Source of the DNA: Gloeomargarita lithophora Alchichica-D10
Lineage (GTDB): Bacteria; Cyanobacteriota; Cyanobacteriia; Gloeomargaritales; Gloeomargaritaceae
Assembly (NCBI RefSeq): GCF_001870225.1
Contig: NZ_CP017675.1
Location: forward strand, 220,377-284,376
DNA length: 64,000 nucleotides
Direction of reading: 5' to 3'
Part shown: positions 34,649 to 44,434 of the stretch, one piece after another
Layout: the number at the start of each line of letters is the position of its first letter
Position numbering within the stretch: the first letter of the stretch is position 1
Notes under the pieces: model-generated
Seen by the model: the letters and a program-made list of their open reading frames with translations, nothing else
Told to the model about the DNA's origin: nothing
Databases searched by the model: none
Made by a program: the position numbers and the translations under genes

Positions 34649-37203
34649 TTCCCCCAATGGATCAACCCCAACTCCAAAGGGTTGCTCAAGTCCGGGTGGT
34701 GGGGCAATAACCGCACCGCAAACCCCTGCAACCCACTGCTGGCGTAGCTAATTTCGCCCGTGTAGGCGTAATACCCATCCCCCTGTTGGCCTGGACAGGT
34801 CATGGGCACCACTTGCCCAACGGGGATATTGCCCGTGGCATCCACTTCCCCCTGGTACAACTGCACCTGCACCTCCGCAGGCGTGAGTTCCCCCAAATAA
34901 ATCCGGGCGGTGACCCCAATCGGTTCATACACCCGCACCTCCTTGGGAGATTGGGCGGTGACATCCTGGATTTTGATCTCGTACCAATGCTGGAATAAAC
35001 GGGCTTTCCACTGCGCCAACGCCTGTGCCTTGACGTACCCCTGTGCCGATAAGCGTGCCCAGCGGTCACTCACCGGGAAATAGGCGTGCTGGGCGTACTC
35101 CTGCACCATCCGCTCCGTATTGAAAAACGGCGTATTGATGCGAATCGAAGCCTTCATCTTGTTCAGCCAGCCCCGGGGCAAACCCTCCTGGTCTCTTTGA
35201 TAGTACAAAGGCAAGACATCTTCTTCTAAAATTTGGTACAGGGCATTGGCTTCTAGTTCATCCTGGACTTGGGTATCCGTGTATTCCTCTCCCCGGCCAA
35301 TCGGCCAGCCGGTGGTCACATAGTCCGCCTCCGCCCACCAGCCATCTAAGGTACTCAGGTTGGGCACCCCATTCATGGCCGCCTTCATGCCACTGGTGCC
35401 GGAAGCCTCGCGGGGGCGGCGGGGATTATTTAGCCACACATCGCAACCCGCCACCATCAACCGGGCGGTATGAATATCGTAGTTGGGCACAAACACGATC
35501 TGCCGTTCCAAGCCCTGTTCTTTCGCAAAGTGGATAATATCCCGGATCATATCCTTGCCTGGATGATCCTTGGGGTGGGCTTTGCCCGCAAACACAAACT
35601 GAATCGGGCGTTGCCGGTCCGCCAGCATTTTCAACAACCGCTCCGGGTGGGAGATAAATAAATTCGCCCGTTTGTAGGTGGCAAACCGACGGGCAAAGCC
35701 GATGGTCAACGCTTCCGGGTCAAGCACCTCCCGGGTTTTGAGAATCTCCGCCTGGGATGCCCCCCGTTCCTCCCACGCCCGCCGCAGTCGCTCCCGCACG
35801 TACAGCACCATCTGCACCTTCGCCCGGTCATGGATGCGCCACAACTCCTCATCCGGGATACTCTCCACCCGCTGCCACTCCGGCGCCGTTGCCGGTAATG
35901 CCCACCAATCCGGGCTGATATAACGCTGGTAGAGATTCTGGGTCGCCGGTGCCACACAACTGCGGGCATGAACCCCATTGGTAATCCCCCGAATCGGCAC
36001 CTCATGTTCCGGGGTCAGCCCCCACAGGGAACCAAACATCTGCCGACTCACCCGGGCGTGCAGTTGACTCACCCCATTGAGCGAACTCGCCATGCGGATG
36101 GCAAAAATCGCCATATTAAACGGGGCTTGAAAATCCCCCGTCTGCTCCCTGCCCAGGGAGAGAAACTCCTGCTCCGACAGGCCAAAAAGCTCCCGATACC
36201 GCCCCAGGTAATACAGCACTTTGTCCGTCGGAAATAAATCAATCCCCGCTGGCACCGGCGTATGGGTGGTAAACACCTGGCTGGCCTGCACCGCCTCCTT
36301 CGCCTGGGCAAAGGTCAACCCCGACTCCTGCATCAGTTCCCGAATCCGCTCCAGGGACAAAAACGCCGAATGCCCCTCATTCATGTGATAGACCGCAGGC
36401 TGTAATCCCAACGCCCGCAGGGCTTTGATCCCCCCAATCCCCAAAATCATCTCCTGATGGATGCGTAAATCCACATCCCCGCCGTACAACTGGTCGGTAA
36501 TGTCCTGGTCGTAGGTATTATTCGGGGGAATGTTTGTATCTAATAAGTACAAGGGCACCCGCCCTACCTGCACCCGCCAAATCCGGGCATACACCACCCG
36601 CTGGGGAAAGACCACCTCAATCCGCAGTTCCGACCCATCCGGTCTGCGCTCCAACTGCAAGGGCAAATTATAAAAATCATTGAGGGGATAACGTTCCTGT
36701 TGCCACCCATCGGCACTGAGATATTGTTGGAAATAGCCCTGTTGGTACAATAGCCCCACACCCACCAACGGCAAACCCAAATCACTGGCCGATTTCAGGT
36801 GATCCCCCGCCAACACCCCCAACCCCCCCGAATAAATGGGCAGAGCGGTGGTGAGGCCAAATTCCGCCGAAAAATAGGCATAACATTCCTGGGTATCCGT
36901 CCCCCGGTGCCGCTGGTACCAACTGCGTTCCTGGAGGTACTGCTTTAATTCCGCCTGCGCCCGTTCCAGGTGTGCCAAAAAACCATCATCCGTACTGGCC
37001 GCCTGCAGCCGCTCCTGGCTAATCGTCCCCAACATCAACACCGGGTTTTGGCGGCTCTGCTCCCACAAATCCGGGTCTAACCGGCGAAAAAGCTCCTTGA
37101 CCTCATCGCTCCAATCCCAGTACAGGTTGGTGGCCAGGGGACGCAGGGCTTCCAACGCCGCAGGCAGAGCAGGCGAAACCTTGAAGGTACGAATCGGACG
37201 CAT
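34645..37203 (-). CDS. glgP: alpha-glucan (glycogen) phosphorylase
   Basis: An 852-residue GT35 enzyme that releases glucose-1-phosphate from glycogen or maltodextrin by phosphorolysis. The N-terminal segment LYWDWSDEVKELFRRLDP belongs to the alternative glucan-phosphorylase branch (TIGR02094, DUF3417 N-terminus) rather than the classical GlgP branch. The pyridoxal-phosphate lysine is near residue 607 in ASGTSGMKAAMNG. YFSAEFGLTTALPIYSGGLGVLAGDH marks the N-terminal active-site part. It completes glycogen breakdown with glgX. The 3' end overlaps surE by 4 nt. Confidence 0.93.
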   Translation of the reverse strand: MRPIRTFKVSPALPAALEALRPLATNLYWDWSDEVKELFRRLDPDLWEQSRQNPVLMLGTISQERLQAASTDDGFLAHLERAQAELKQYLQERSWYQRHRGTDTQECYAYFSAEFGLTTALPIYSGGLGVLAGDHLKSASDLGLPLVGVGLLYQQGYFQQYLSADGWQQERYPLNDFYNLPLQLERRPDGSELRIEVVFPQRVVYARIWRVQVGRVPLYLLDTNIPPNNTYDQDITDQLYGGDVDLRIHQEMILGIGGIKALRALGLQPAVYHMNEGHSAFLSLERIRELMQESGLTFAQAKEAVQASQVFTTHTPVPAGIDLFPTDKVLYYLGRYRELFGLSEQEFLSLGREQTGDFQAPFNMAIFAIRMASSLNGVSQLHARVSRQMFGSLWGLTPEHEVPIRGITNGVHARSCVAPATQNLYQRYISPDWWALPATAPEWQRVESIPDEELWRIHDRAKVQMVLYVRERLRRAWEERGASQAEILKTREVLDPEALTIGFARRFATYKRANLFISHPERLLKMLADRQRPIQFVFAGKAHPKDHPGKDMIRDIIHFAKEQGLERQIVFVPNYDIHTARLMVAGCDVWLNNPRRPREASGTSGMKAAMNGVPNLSTLDGWWAEADYVTTGWPIGRGEEYTDTQVQDELEANALYQILEEDVLPLYYQRDQEGLPRGWLNKMKASIRINTPFFNTERMVQEYAQHAYFPVSDRWARLSAQGYVKAQALAQWKARLFQHWYEIKIQDVTAQSPKEVRVYEPIGVTARIYLGELTPAEVQVQLYQGEVDATGNIPVGQVVPMTCPGQQGDGYYAYTGEISYASSGLQGFAVRLLPHHPDLSNPLELGLIHWGN

Positions 37204-37278
37204 GGGTTCACCGGTAACGAAATCTGGTTTTTAGTGTAGCTTGCCCGTCCCCGTCCACAAAATTTCTTAACCCCAACT

Positions 37279-38118
37279 TCAGACCCGCCTACGCCACAGG
37301 CCGTACTTCGGCGCAAAAACCATCACCAATAAAAACACCAGGGTTTGCACTAACACAATACAGCCCCCCGTAGAAGCATCCAGATAATAGCTCAAATACG
37401 TTCCCAGCACACTCGAACCCAGCCCCGAAAAAATTGCCAAAATTAACATCCGGTCAAACCGATCCGTGAGTAAATACGCCGTCGCACCGGGGGTCACCAA
37501 CATGGCGACCACGAGAACAATTCCCACCGCCTGCAACGCCACCACAATCGTCAATGACAATAGGGTGAGCAATACATAATAAAGCCAGTTAATGTCAATC
37601 CCAATCGAACGGGCATGGGTCGGGTCAAAACAAAATAAAAGTAAATCATTTTTCAGCACAAAAATCACCGCTAGGGTAAACAGACCAATCACCACCGTCT
37701 GAATCACATCCGACGTGGGAATACCCAATAAATTACCAAACAAAATATGTAAAAAATCCACATTACTCGGAGTTTTAGAAATCAGCACCAACCCCAGGGC
37801 AAAAAATCCCGTAAACACCAACCCAATCACCGTATCTTCCTTAATCCGGGTTTGACTCTGAATCCAGCCGATGAGTAACACCGAACCCACCCCAAAGATA
37901 AACGCCCCCACGGCCAACGGAAAATTGAATACATAGGCCAAAACCACGCCAGGGGTGACCGAATGCGCCACCGCATCCCCCATCAATGCCCAGCCTTTCA
38001 AGGTCATATAGCAGGACAAAACCCCACATACCATGCCCACAAAACCACTGACCAGCAGGGCTTTGACCATAAATTCATATTGCAGGGGGGCAGTAATCCA
38101 ATCCCAGATCATTGCCAT
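37279..38118 (-). CDS. mntB: manganese/metal ABC transporter permease
   Basis: A 279-residue ABC-3 family permease with about eight membrane helices. The family core is visible: MTLKGWALMGDAVAHSVTPGVVLAY, KEDTVIGLVFTGFFALGLVLIS and a DPTHARSIGI cytoplasmic loop. It forms the membrane channel for the metal captured by the binding protein encoded two genes upstream. The spacing to the ATPase gene is five bases, and the order binding protein-ATPase-permease equals mntCAB of Synechocystis. Confidence 0.9.
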   Translation of the reverse strand: MAMIWDWITAPLQYEFMVKALLVSGFVGMVCGVLSCYMTLKGWALMGDAVAHSVTPGVVLAYVFNFPLAVGAFIFGVGSVLLIGWIQSQTRIKEDTVIGLVFTGFFALGLVLISKTPSNVDFLHILFGNLLGIPTSDVIQTVVIGLFTLAVIFVLKNDLLLFCFDPTHARSIGIDINWLYYVLLTLLSLTIVVALQAVGIVLVVAMLVTPGATAYLLTDRFDRMLILAIFSGLGSSVLGTYLSYYLDASTGGCIVLVQTLVFLLVMVFAPKYGLWRRRV

Positions 38119-38123
38119 TATCC

Positions 38124-38870
38124 TCAGTGAATATTCGAGTTGGGCGGGCAGTATCCTCCAAAGGTGCGGCTGAGATTTTCCGGGGTGAAAACCTCTTGGG
38201 TAGCTCCGTAGGCCAAAATAGTTTGATTGATAAAAATCGTCTGGTCACAAAAGGTAGAAACCGAACTTAAATCGTGGGTAGAAACCAAAATTGTATGGCC
38301 GAAACGCCGTAATTCCATCAGTAGTTTGATCATGGTTTGTTCAGTCTTCACATCCACCCCATTAAACGGCTCATCCAAAAGTAAGATATTGGCCTGTTGT
38401 GCCAAGGCTCTCGCTAAAAAAGCCCGTTTTTTTTGTCCCCCCGAAAGTTCCCCAATCTGCCGGTCTTTGAGAGCCAGCATATCCACCCGCAGGAGACTGT
38501 CTTGGACAATGCGCCGATCCACCGGACGGGGAATGCGTAACCAATTCATATAACCATACCGCCCCATTAGCACCACGTCCTGCACACTCACCGGAAATTG
38601 CCAATCTACCTGTTCGGTTTGGGGAATGTAGGCCACTCGGCCTCGTTTTTGCGCCAAACGAATGGGTAATCCCTCAATGGTCACCCGCCCGATCGTGGGG
38701 GCAATCAACCCCATGATGGTCTTAAATAGGGTGGATTTACCACTGCCATTCATGCCCACTAGACCGACAATTGAACCCGGTTGGAGGGACAAATTCACCC
38801 CATGCAATGCCACTTTATCGTGATAGTTCACGGTGACATTTTCAATATCAACACTCATCATTTGGGGCAT
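38124..38870 (-). CDS. mntA: manganese/metal ABC transporter ATP-binding protein
   Basis: A 248-residue ABC ATPase. It shows Walker A GMNGSGKST (39-47), a Q-loop near IPQTEQVDWQFP, signature LSGGQKKRAFLARAL, Walker B ILLLDEPFNGVD and the H-loop STHDLSSV. The IPQ(T/R)xxVDWxFP stretch is characteristic of the metal-type (ZnuC/MntA/SitB) subfamily. It powers uptake through the MntB permease on the cytoplasmic side. It is four bases from the end of mntC and five from mntB, in one operon. Confidence 0.92.
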   Translation of the reverse strand: MPQMMSVDIENVTVNYHDKVALHGVNLSLQPGSIVGLVGMNGSGKSTLFKTIMGLIAPTIGRVTIEGLPIRLAQKRGRVAYIPQTEQVDWQFPVSVQDVVLMGRYGYMNWLRIPRPVDRRIVQDSLLRVDMLALKDRQIGELSGGQKKRAFLARALAQQANILLLDEPFNGVDVKTEQTMIKLLMELRRFGHTILVSTHDLSSVSTFCDQTIFINQTILAYGATQEVFTPENLSRTFGGYCPPNSNIH

Positions 38871-38874
38871 GATT

Positions 38875-39807
38875 TTAGCTCCTTTTATTTTGTTGTAAAC
38901 CTTGGGTCAATGTGTTTACGTTATGTTCTAAAAGTTGCAGATAGGTGGGGGCGGCACCCGTCGCTGGGGTAAGGGAATCCACATAAAAAACACCCCCGAA
39001 TGTCACCCCGGCTTCCTTGGCAACTTGTTTTTGTGCCTGGTCATTGACCGTACTTTCACAAAAAACTACCGGCACTTGACTCGCTCGCACTTGGTCAATT
39101 GTGTTGCGAATTTGCTGGGGCGTGCCCTCCTGTTCGGCATTGATCGGCCAGAGATAAATTTCTTTAAGATTATAATCCTGCGTGAGATAACTAAAGGCTC
39201 CTTCGCAGGACACTAAAACCCTTTGGGAAGCGGGGATCACACTCAGGGACTGCCTAAGTTTTTGGTCTAATTGTTGAATTTCCTGCTGATATTTCTGGGC
39301 ATTTTGCGTATAAATTGCTTCATTTTCTGGATCAAGATTGACCAGGGCTTGGTGGATATTTTCGATGTAAATTAATGCCAATTGGGGGGACATCCAGGCG
39401 TGGGGATTGGGTTGATTTTTGTAGGAACCTTCCTGAATGGGAATCGGGGTAATGCCCTTGCTGAGTGTCACCTGGGGAACATTGCGTAAATTGGTGTAAA
39501 ATCGCTCCGCCCAGCGCTCTAACCCCAAGCCATTTTCTAAAATTAAATTGGCATTTTGGGCACGGGTAATATCCATCGGGGTAGGTTCATAACCATGAAT
39601 TTCCGCCCCTGGTTTAGTAATAGATTCCACCCGCACTTTTTCCCCAGCCACTTGGCGGGTCATGTCCGCCAAGACCGTAAACGTCGTTAAAACCACCTTT
39701 TCCTGCGCCTGGGGCGGAGTCGGATTGCCCTGACACCCCCACAAGCCCAACAATGCCCCCAAAACCCACCAACCCCGCATCCCCATTTTGACCCCCCGAC
39801 TTTTCAT
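38875..39807 (-). CDS. mntC: manganese ABC transporter substrate-binding lipoprotein
   Basis: A cluster 9 metal-binding protein of about 310 residues. The lipoprotein signal (VLGALLGLWGC) anchors it in the periplasm. Predicted metal ligands are the His in EIHGYEP, the His in NPHAWM, the Glu in SCEGAFSYL and the Asp in YVDSL, the His-His-Glu-Asp pattern of Mn-type proteins. No histidine-rich loop of ZnuA type is present, so Mn2+ is preferred over Zn2+. Start choices are ATG 39813, 39807 and 39786; the last has GGGGGG upstream and a neat signal peptide. A palindrome overlaps the first two. Confidence 0.9.
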   Translation of the reverse strand: MKSRGVKMGMRGWWVLGALLGLWGCQGNPTPPQAQEKVVLTTFTVLADMTRQVAGEKVRVESITKPGAEIHGYEPTPMDITRAQNANLILENGLGLERWAERFYTNLRNVPQVTLSKGITPIPIQEGSYKNQPNPHAWMSPQLALIYIENIHQALVNLDPENEAIYTQNAQKYQQEIQQLDQKLRQSLSVIPASQRVLVSCEGAFSYLTQDYNLKEIYLWPINAEQEGTPQQIRNTIDQVRASQVPVVFCESTVNDQAQKQVAKEAGVTFGGVFYVDSLTPATGAAPTYLQLLEHNVNTLTQGLQQNKRS

Positions 39808-39808
39808 A

Positions 39809-39824
39809 ATCATTTCACAATGAT
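39809..39824. promoter_or_regulatory. inverted repeat at the mntC 5' end, candidate operator
   Basis: ATCATT-TCAC-AATGAT is a perfect 6-bp inverted repeat with a 4-bp spacer. It lies at the upstream edge of mntC, overlapping the most distal candidate start codon. Its sequence resembles dyads bound by Fur/Zur-type repressors only loosely. Metal-dependent control is expected for such operons, but the factor is not identifiable. Confidence 0.35.
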
Positions 39825-39895
39825 CACCATAACATACTCGGTTGGGATTTTCATTATTATTTCATGTTTTTAATTTTATGTCATGGCTGACGGTA

Positions 39896-42427
39896 TCAGG
39901 GGGCGGGGGTTTTGGCGAGTAGTTCGGCCACCACGCTGAGTAATTCCCCTGGCACGATGGGTTTGACCAGGTAATGGCTGGCACCCAAACTCAAGGCTTT
40001 TTGGCGATGGCGGTCGCCGGTGCGGGAGGTAAGCATCATCACCGGGACGGCATAGTGGCGGTCGTGGCTGCGGATGCGTTGCAAAAGACCGTACCCATTC
40101 AGGCGGGGCATTTCAATATCGGAAATCACCAGTCCCACCGGGCGGTATTCCTGGCTGAGCCATTCCCAGGCTTCTTGGCCGTCCCGACCGGTTTGCACCT
40201 GGTAACCGCTCTGGCGCAACAGCCGTTCCAATAATTGGCGGGTGGCGACGGAATCCTCCGCCACCAGGATCAGGGGGGGGCTAGCGGGGCTAGCCGGGGC
40301 AGGGGGCGGGTCTGCGCTCCGGGACAACAGGGGGGATAATTCGCCAGGAATCAGGACGGGGACGACTTCCCCACTGCCCAAAATCGTACAACCGGCCAGG
40401 TAGGGGGGCAGGGGCACGGTTTCATCCAGGGATTTGAGGATCAACTGCCGCTCCCCCACCAGTTGTCCCACGGTATAAACAGCGGGTTGGGTCTGCCCCA
40501 GCACCAAACCGACGGGTTCCGGTTCCGGGGGGCTGGGACGGCGATAGGGCAAGGCTTGGAGTAGGGAAACCACGGGCAATTCCTGCCCCCGCCAGGCAAG
40601 GGTATGGGTGCCGGGAGTGATGGGCAGAATGTCTAATACGCCGGTGGCGGGAATCCCCAGGGTGCGGTTGCGGCTCCGGCACAACAGCAGGGGCAGGAGG
40701 GTCAACCCCCGGGGCAGACGCAGGGTAAAGGTGGTACCTTGACCGGGTTGGGTTTCAACTTGGATCACCCCCCGCAGGTGCTGAATCTGGGTGCGGACAA
40801 TATCCAAGCCCACCCCCCGCCCGGAGAGGGCACTCACGCTACCGGCGGTGGAAAAACCGGGGTGAAAAATAAAATCCAGCACCGCTTCCCGCCCCATTTG
40901 CCCCCAGGGACGGGTACACCAGCCCTGTTGCACCGCCCGTTGATAGACCCGTTGCAGATCAATGCCCCGCCCATCGTCCCGGAGGGTGATCACCACCTGG
41001 TTTTCCTGGGTTTCGCTGTGCAGGTGAATCCCGGCGGTGGCGGGTTTATCCAAAGCGGTGCGTTCCGCCGGGGATTCGATGCCGTGGTCAAAGGCATTGT
41101 TTAGCAGATGGGTCAAGGGGGTACGCAGGCGTTCCAAAAGCACCTGATCCACCAGCACGTCTTCGCCGGTGATTTTTAGTTCGACTTGCTTGTGGTATTG
41201 CTGATTCAGGCGGCGCAGTTGGGGCAAAAACCCCTGGGCAAGATGGCGAAAGGGCACCAGGCGGGATTGGGTAATTTGTTGGTACAAACGATCCAGTTCT
41301 TGGCGCACCTGGGTGAGTTCTTCCCCCAATTCCCGCAGGGTCAATTCCAGGTCAGAACGGATTTCCTGGGTACGCAGTAGGGTTTCTTCCAGGGTTTGCA
41401 GTTGGGAATGCCCCTGGGTGTATTGATCCAGTTCCAGACTGTCAAATTCACTGGCCGGGGCGGGGTTGGTGACATTCACCGCCAACTGGTCGTAGAGGCT
41501 TTGAATGGCTTCCCGCAGGGGTTGGGATTGGCTGACCAGGGTATTCAGGGTGCGGCTGGTCTGGAGCAGGTTTTCCTGGTGCAGGGTCAGGCGTTCATGG
41601 CGGATGAGCAGTTCCCCGACCGTATTAGCCATGGATTCCAACTGCTCCAGGGGGAGGCGGACGTTGGTTAAAGGTTGGTCGGGGAGGGCGGGTTCGGGTT
41701 CTGGGGGTGCCGGTGCCGTTGGGTTGAGGTAATCCGAGCGTTGTTGCCGAATTTGCGCCAGGGTCGCTTCAATCTGGGGAATTAATGCTTCGGTGGGGGG
41801 TTGCGCGGCCAAGGGTTGCACCGCCGTTAGCAACCAGGGTAAATCCAGGGTGTCCCCCAACAGGGTGCAGGCATCCACCAGATTTTCGACCACGGTGGTG
41901 AGGTCGCTTCCGGGTTGGGTCAACGCCTGGGCGGTTTCGGTGAGACAGGCTTCTAAATCCTCGTTCAGGGCGGTCGCCACGATGCTGGGGGGCACCGAGG
42001 TCGTGGGGGTGGCGGCAGTATCCGTAAGGGTGAGGTGGGCTAAAGCGGCCAATACCTCCGGGTTGGCGATGACTTCCGTTTGATGGTGCGCCTGGGCTAA
42101 AAGAGATTCCAATTCCTGAATCCCCCGTTCCAACACCGGCCAAATGGGGTCGTGGGCGGGTCGAGTCTGTATGCTCAAGGTTTGCAGGAGGTCTTCCAGT
42201 TGGTGCGCCAGGTGGCTAATGTCCATCAGTTGGGACAGTCCGGCTCCCCCTTTGATCGAATGGGCGGCGCGCATCAGGGCGGCCATATCCACCGCCTGTC
42301 CCCGCCGTTGGCGACCAATCCCCTGCACCAAAGTCGTGATGTAGGCGGGCGCATCCTCGGTGAGGAAACACTGGCGCACCTCCCGGAGAATGTTTTGGTA
42401 CTGCTCCGTTTGGGTATCGAAATTCAT
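39896..42427 (-). CDS. CheA-type hybrid histidine kinase (HPt-kinase-CheW-REC)
   Basis: An 843-residue chemotaxis/phototaxis kinase. An HPt domain carries His56 in [12 protein letters not shown] long linker, dimerisation and HATPase domains follow ([14 protein letters not shown] as N-box; RDDGRGID as G1; LSGRGVGLD as G2), then a CheW-like domain and a C-terminal receiver domain with Asp in [11 protein letters not shown] and Lys in LVKPI. This arrangement matches the cyanobacterial PixL/PilL/HmpA-type kinases that control type IV pili and motility. All catalytic boxes look intact. It is translated after the upstream MCP gene with a 4-nt overlap. Confidence 0.92.
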   Translation of the reverse strand: MNFDTQTEQYQNILREVRQCFLTEDAPAYITTLVQGIGRQRRGQAVDMAALMRAAHSIKGGAGLSQLMDISHLAHQLEDLLQTLSIQTRPAHDPIWPVLERGIQELESLLAQAHHQTEVIANPEVLAALAHLTLTDTAATPTTSVPPSIVATALNEDLEACLTETAQALTQPGSDLTTVVENLVDACTLLGDTLDLPWLLTAVQPLAAQPPTEALIPQIEATLAQIRQQRSDYLNPTAPAPPEPEPALPDQPLTNVRLPLEQLESMANTVGELLIRHERLTLHQENLLQTSRTLNTLVSQSQPLREAIQSLYDQLAVNVTNPAPASEFDSLELDQYTQGHSQLQTLEETLLRTQEIRSDLELTLRELGEELTQVRQELDRLYQQITQSRLVPFRHLAQGFLPQLRRLNQQYHKQVELKITGEDVLVDQVLLERLRTPLTHLLNNAFDHGIESPAERTALDKPATAGIHLHSETQENQVVITLRDDGRGIDLQRVYQRAVQQGWCTRPWGQMGREAVLDFIFHPGFSTAGSVSALSGRGVGLDIVRTQIQHLRGVIQVETQPGQGTTFTLRLPRGLTLLPLLLCRSRNRTLGIPATGVLDILPITPGTHTLAWRGQELPVVSLLQALPYRRPSPPEPEPVGLVLGQTQPAVYTVGQLVGERQLILKSLDETVPLPPYLAGCTILGSGEVVPVLIPGELSPLLSRSADPPPAPASPASPPLILVAEDSVATRQLLERLLRQSGYQVQTGRDGQEAWEWLSQEYRPVGLVISDIEMPRLNGYGLLQRIRSHDRHYAVPVMMLTSRTGDRHRQKALSLGASHYLVKPIVPGELLSVVAELLAKTPAP

Positions 42428-44163
42428 GGGGTGAGACGGAAACGGGCGACAGAAGTTTGTAAATCCCCCACCACCGCCAATAAATCCTGCAAAGAACCGG
42501 CCACAGTCTGGGATTCAGAAGCGGTCTGGGTGGCAATCGTGGTCACGGCCATCATCCGTTGGTTGACCTGCTGGGATGCCGCCTGCTGGGCGTAGGTTTG
42601 ACCGGCAATTTCCTGCAAAAATCGGTCAATGTCCTGGCTCAACTGGGCTAAGCCCTGGAGGGTTTCCCGGGTGGATTGCACCAATTGGGTACTGACCACC
42701 ACCTCGCTGGTGCCGGTTTCCATCGCCTGCAACACATCCCCGGTGCCTTCTTGGATGTTGGTCACCCGCTGTTCGATTTCGCGGGTGGCTTCCGTCACCT
42801 GCTGGGCGAGGCGGCGCACCTCATCGGCCACCACCCGAAACCCCTGCCCGTGTTCCCCGGCGCGGGTGGCTTCAATGGAGGCATTAAAGGCCAGCAAATT
42901 GGTTTTTTCGGAAATCCCGGAAATAATCGCCACAATCTGGGAAATTTCCTGGGAGGATTCCGCCAAGCGTTTGACTTTTTTGGCGGTGGTGGCCACCGTA
43001 CTGCGTAACCCTTCGATACTGGCGACGGTTTGATTGATTTTGCCATCCCCCGCCTCCGCCGCCACCAGGGCGGAACGAGCCACCTGGGCGGCCTGTTGCG
43101 CCAATGCCGTCACCTGGGTAATGGACTGGTTCATAGCCGCCACCGTCGCCAGGGAGTCCTGCACCTGGGCGGTCTGGGTTTGGGCGGCCTCGGTCAAGTG
43201 GGTAATGGATTCAGACCCGGCCTGGGTTACCTGTTGGACCTGGTTGGCGACCCCCTGCACCTGTAAAACCAACTGGCGCAGACTGGCAATGGTGGCATTA
43301 AAGGCATCGGCGATGGAACCCACCTCCCCCGGCGTAATGGGTGCTTGCACGGTCAAATCCCCCCGTTGCGCCCCCTCGATTTCCAGCAGGAGATTAATCA
43401 CTTCCTGTTGTAATTGCTCCTTATCCTGGCGTTGGCGCGCCAGTTCTGTGGTCTGGGTTTGGCTGCGTTCCGCCAGGGTTTGCTGTGCCGTTTGCGCCTG
43501 CTGTTGCCATTGGGCTACGGTCTGGGTCAAGCGTTCCAATTCATTGGCCGGGTCATCTTCATCGGCCGGATCATCGGGGGTTTCACCGCCGGTCAACCGT
43601 TTCAGGGGTACTACCACCTCTTGCCAAAACCACCACAGCACCAACAGGTTCAGCAACAACAGCACACTGGCCAACGTGAACTGGCTGGAGCGGGTTTGGG
43701 TCGCCACCGGGGGTTGGGTCGCAGGCGGCGTGATGCCCGTGGGTATCCAAGCGGCAATGGTCAATACCTGCACTACCACCACCAGGCCAAATTTCCAGCC
43801 CACCGAACGCTGGTGCAACCACCGCAGGGGCGATTCCTGGGGCGGAGCCATTTCTCCTTCCATGACTTCGGGGAAGCTGGCCGGTTGAGCCTCCGGCATG
43901 ACCAAAGCCAAGGCCCCCGTGTTTTGCAGTTCCGCCAAGGCTTTCTCAGCAATGGCCGCATAGGTGCCATCGTGATCCAGCCGGATTACCTCTTGGTACA
44001 TTTGGGCGGCTTGGGTCACCTCCCCCGCCTGCTCCAGGGTGTTGGCCTGAAGAATTTTGGCCATCAAATCCACCTCCCGCACCCCACTATCCGCTGGGGT
44101 AAATACCGGGCGACCCCGATACATCATTACGGGTTGACCTGAGGAAGGGGTAGGGTCATACAT
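42424..44163 (-). CDS. methyl-accepting chemotaxis protein
   Basis: A 579-residue MCP. The N-terminus (about 1-115) is cytoplasmic with a TPR-like helical pair ([20 protein letters not shown]). Two membrane helices follow, near residues 127-145 and 163-183, separated by a short loop of about 20 residues, so there is no sizeable periplasmic sensor domain. The signalling domain contains the hairpin tip [35 protein letters not shown]. It resembles PilJ/PixJ-like receptors of cyanobacteria without GAF domains. The stop codon overlaps the CheA start by 4 nt, so they form a receptor-kinase pair; no cheW or response-regulator gene is next to them. Confidence 0.9.
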   Translation of the reverse strand: MYDPTPSSGQPVMMYRGRPVFTPADSGVREVDLMAKILQANTLEQAGEVTQAAQMYQEVIRLDHDGTYAAIAEKALAELQNTGALALVMPEAQPASFPEVMEGEMAPPQESPLRWLHQRSVGWKFGLVVVVQVLTIAAWIPTGITPPATQPPVATQTRSSQFTLASVLLLLNLLVLWWFWQEVVVPLKRLTGGETPDDPADEDDPANELERLTQTVAQWQQQAQTAQQTLAERSQTQTTELARQRQDKEQLQQEVINLLLEIEGAQRGDLTVQAPITPGEVGSIADAFNATIASLRQLVLQVQGVANQVQQVTQAGSESITHLTEAAQTQTAQVQDSLATVAAMNQSITQVTALAQQAAQVARSALVAAEAGDGKINQTVASIEGLRSTVATTAKKVKRLAESSQEISQIVAIISGISEKTNLLAFNASIEATRAGEHGQGFRVVADEVRRLAQQVTEATREIEQRVTNIQEGTGDVLQAMETGTSEVVVSTQLVQSTRETLQGLAQLSQDIDRFLQEIAGQTYAQQAASQQVNQRMMAVTTIATQTASESQTVAGSLQDLLAVVGDLQTSVARFRLTP

Positions 44164-44311
44164 ACCGGCGATCCCATTTGCTGACGTTGACTTGATTTAA
44201 GATCAAAAGTAACCTAATTTTTTATAACCCGGATTTTTTTATCCAGATTTTTCTGTACCTATCATCTTGCACAGACAAAATCCAAACTGTTCACCGTGAC
44301 CATTTAGCTTA

Positions 44312-44422
44312 GAGACCCCTCTATATTATTTATACCAGCAGAAAATCATCTTGCTGAAATGCCGGTATTACTAAGAACCAGGGACAAGCGCAGTGCCCCG
44401 GCAACCTATTTTTAGAGGTGTC
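44312..44422 (-). repeat. family-A MITE-like repeat, inverse orientation (111 bp)
   Basis: On the minus strand it begins GACACCTCTAAAAATAGG, carries a weakened core (CCGGGGCACTGCGC), the CCTGGTTCTTAGTAAT module, and ends AATATAGAGGGGTCTC. It fills much of the gap between the MCP and DUF1501 genes. The termini are more diverged than in other copies. Confidence 0.7.
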
Positions 44423-44434
44423 TTTAGGCAGTTA

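Noticed and set aside
38875..39807. Metal-binding protein as zinc-specific ZnuA
   Set aside because: There is no His-rich loop, and the His-His-Glu-Asp ligand set and close likeness to MntC favour manganese.
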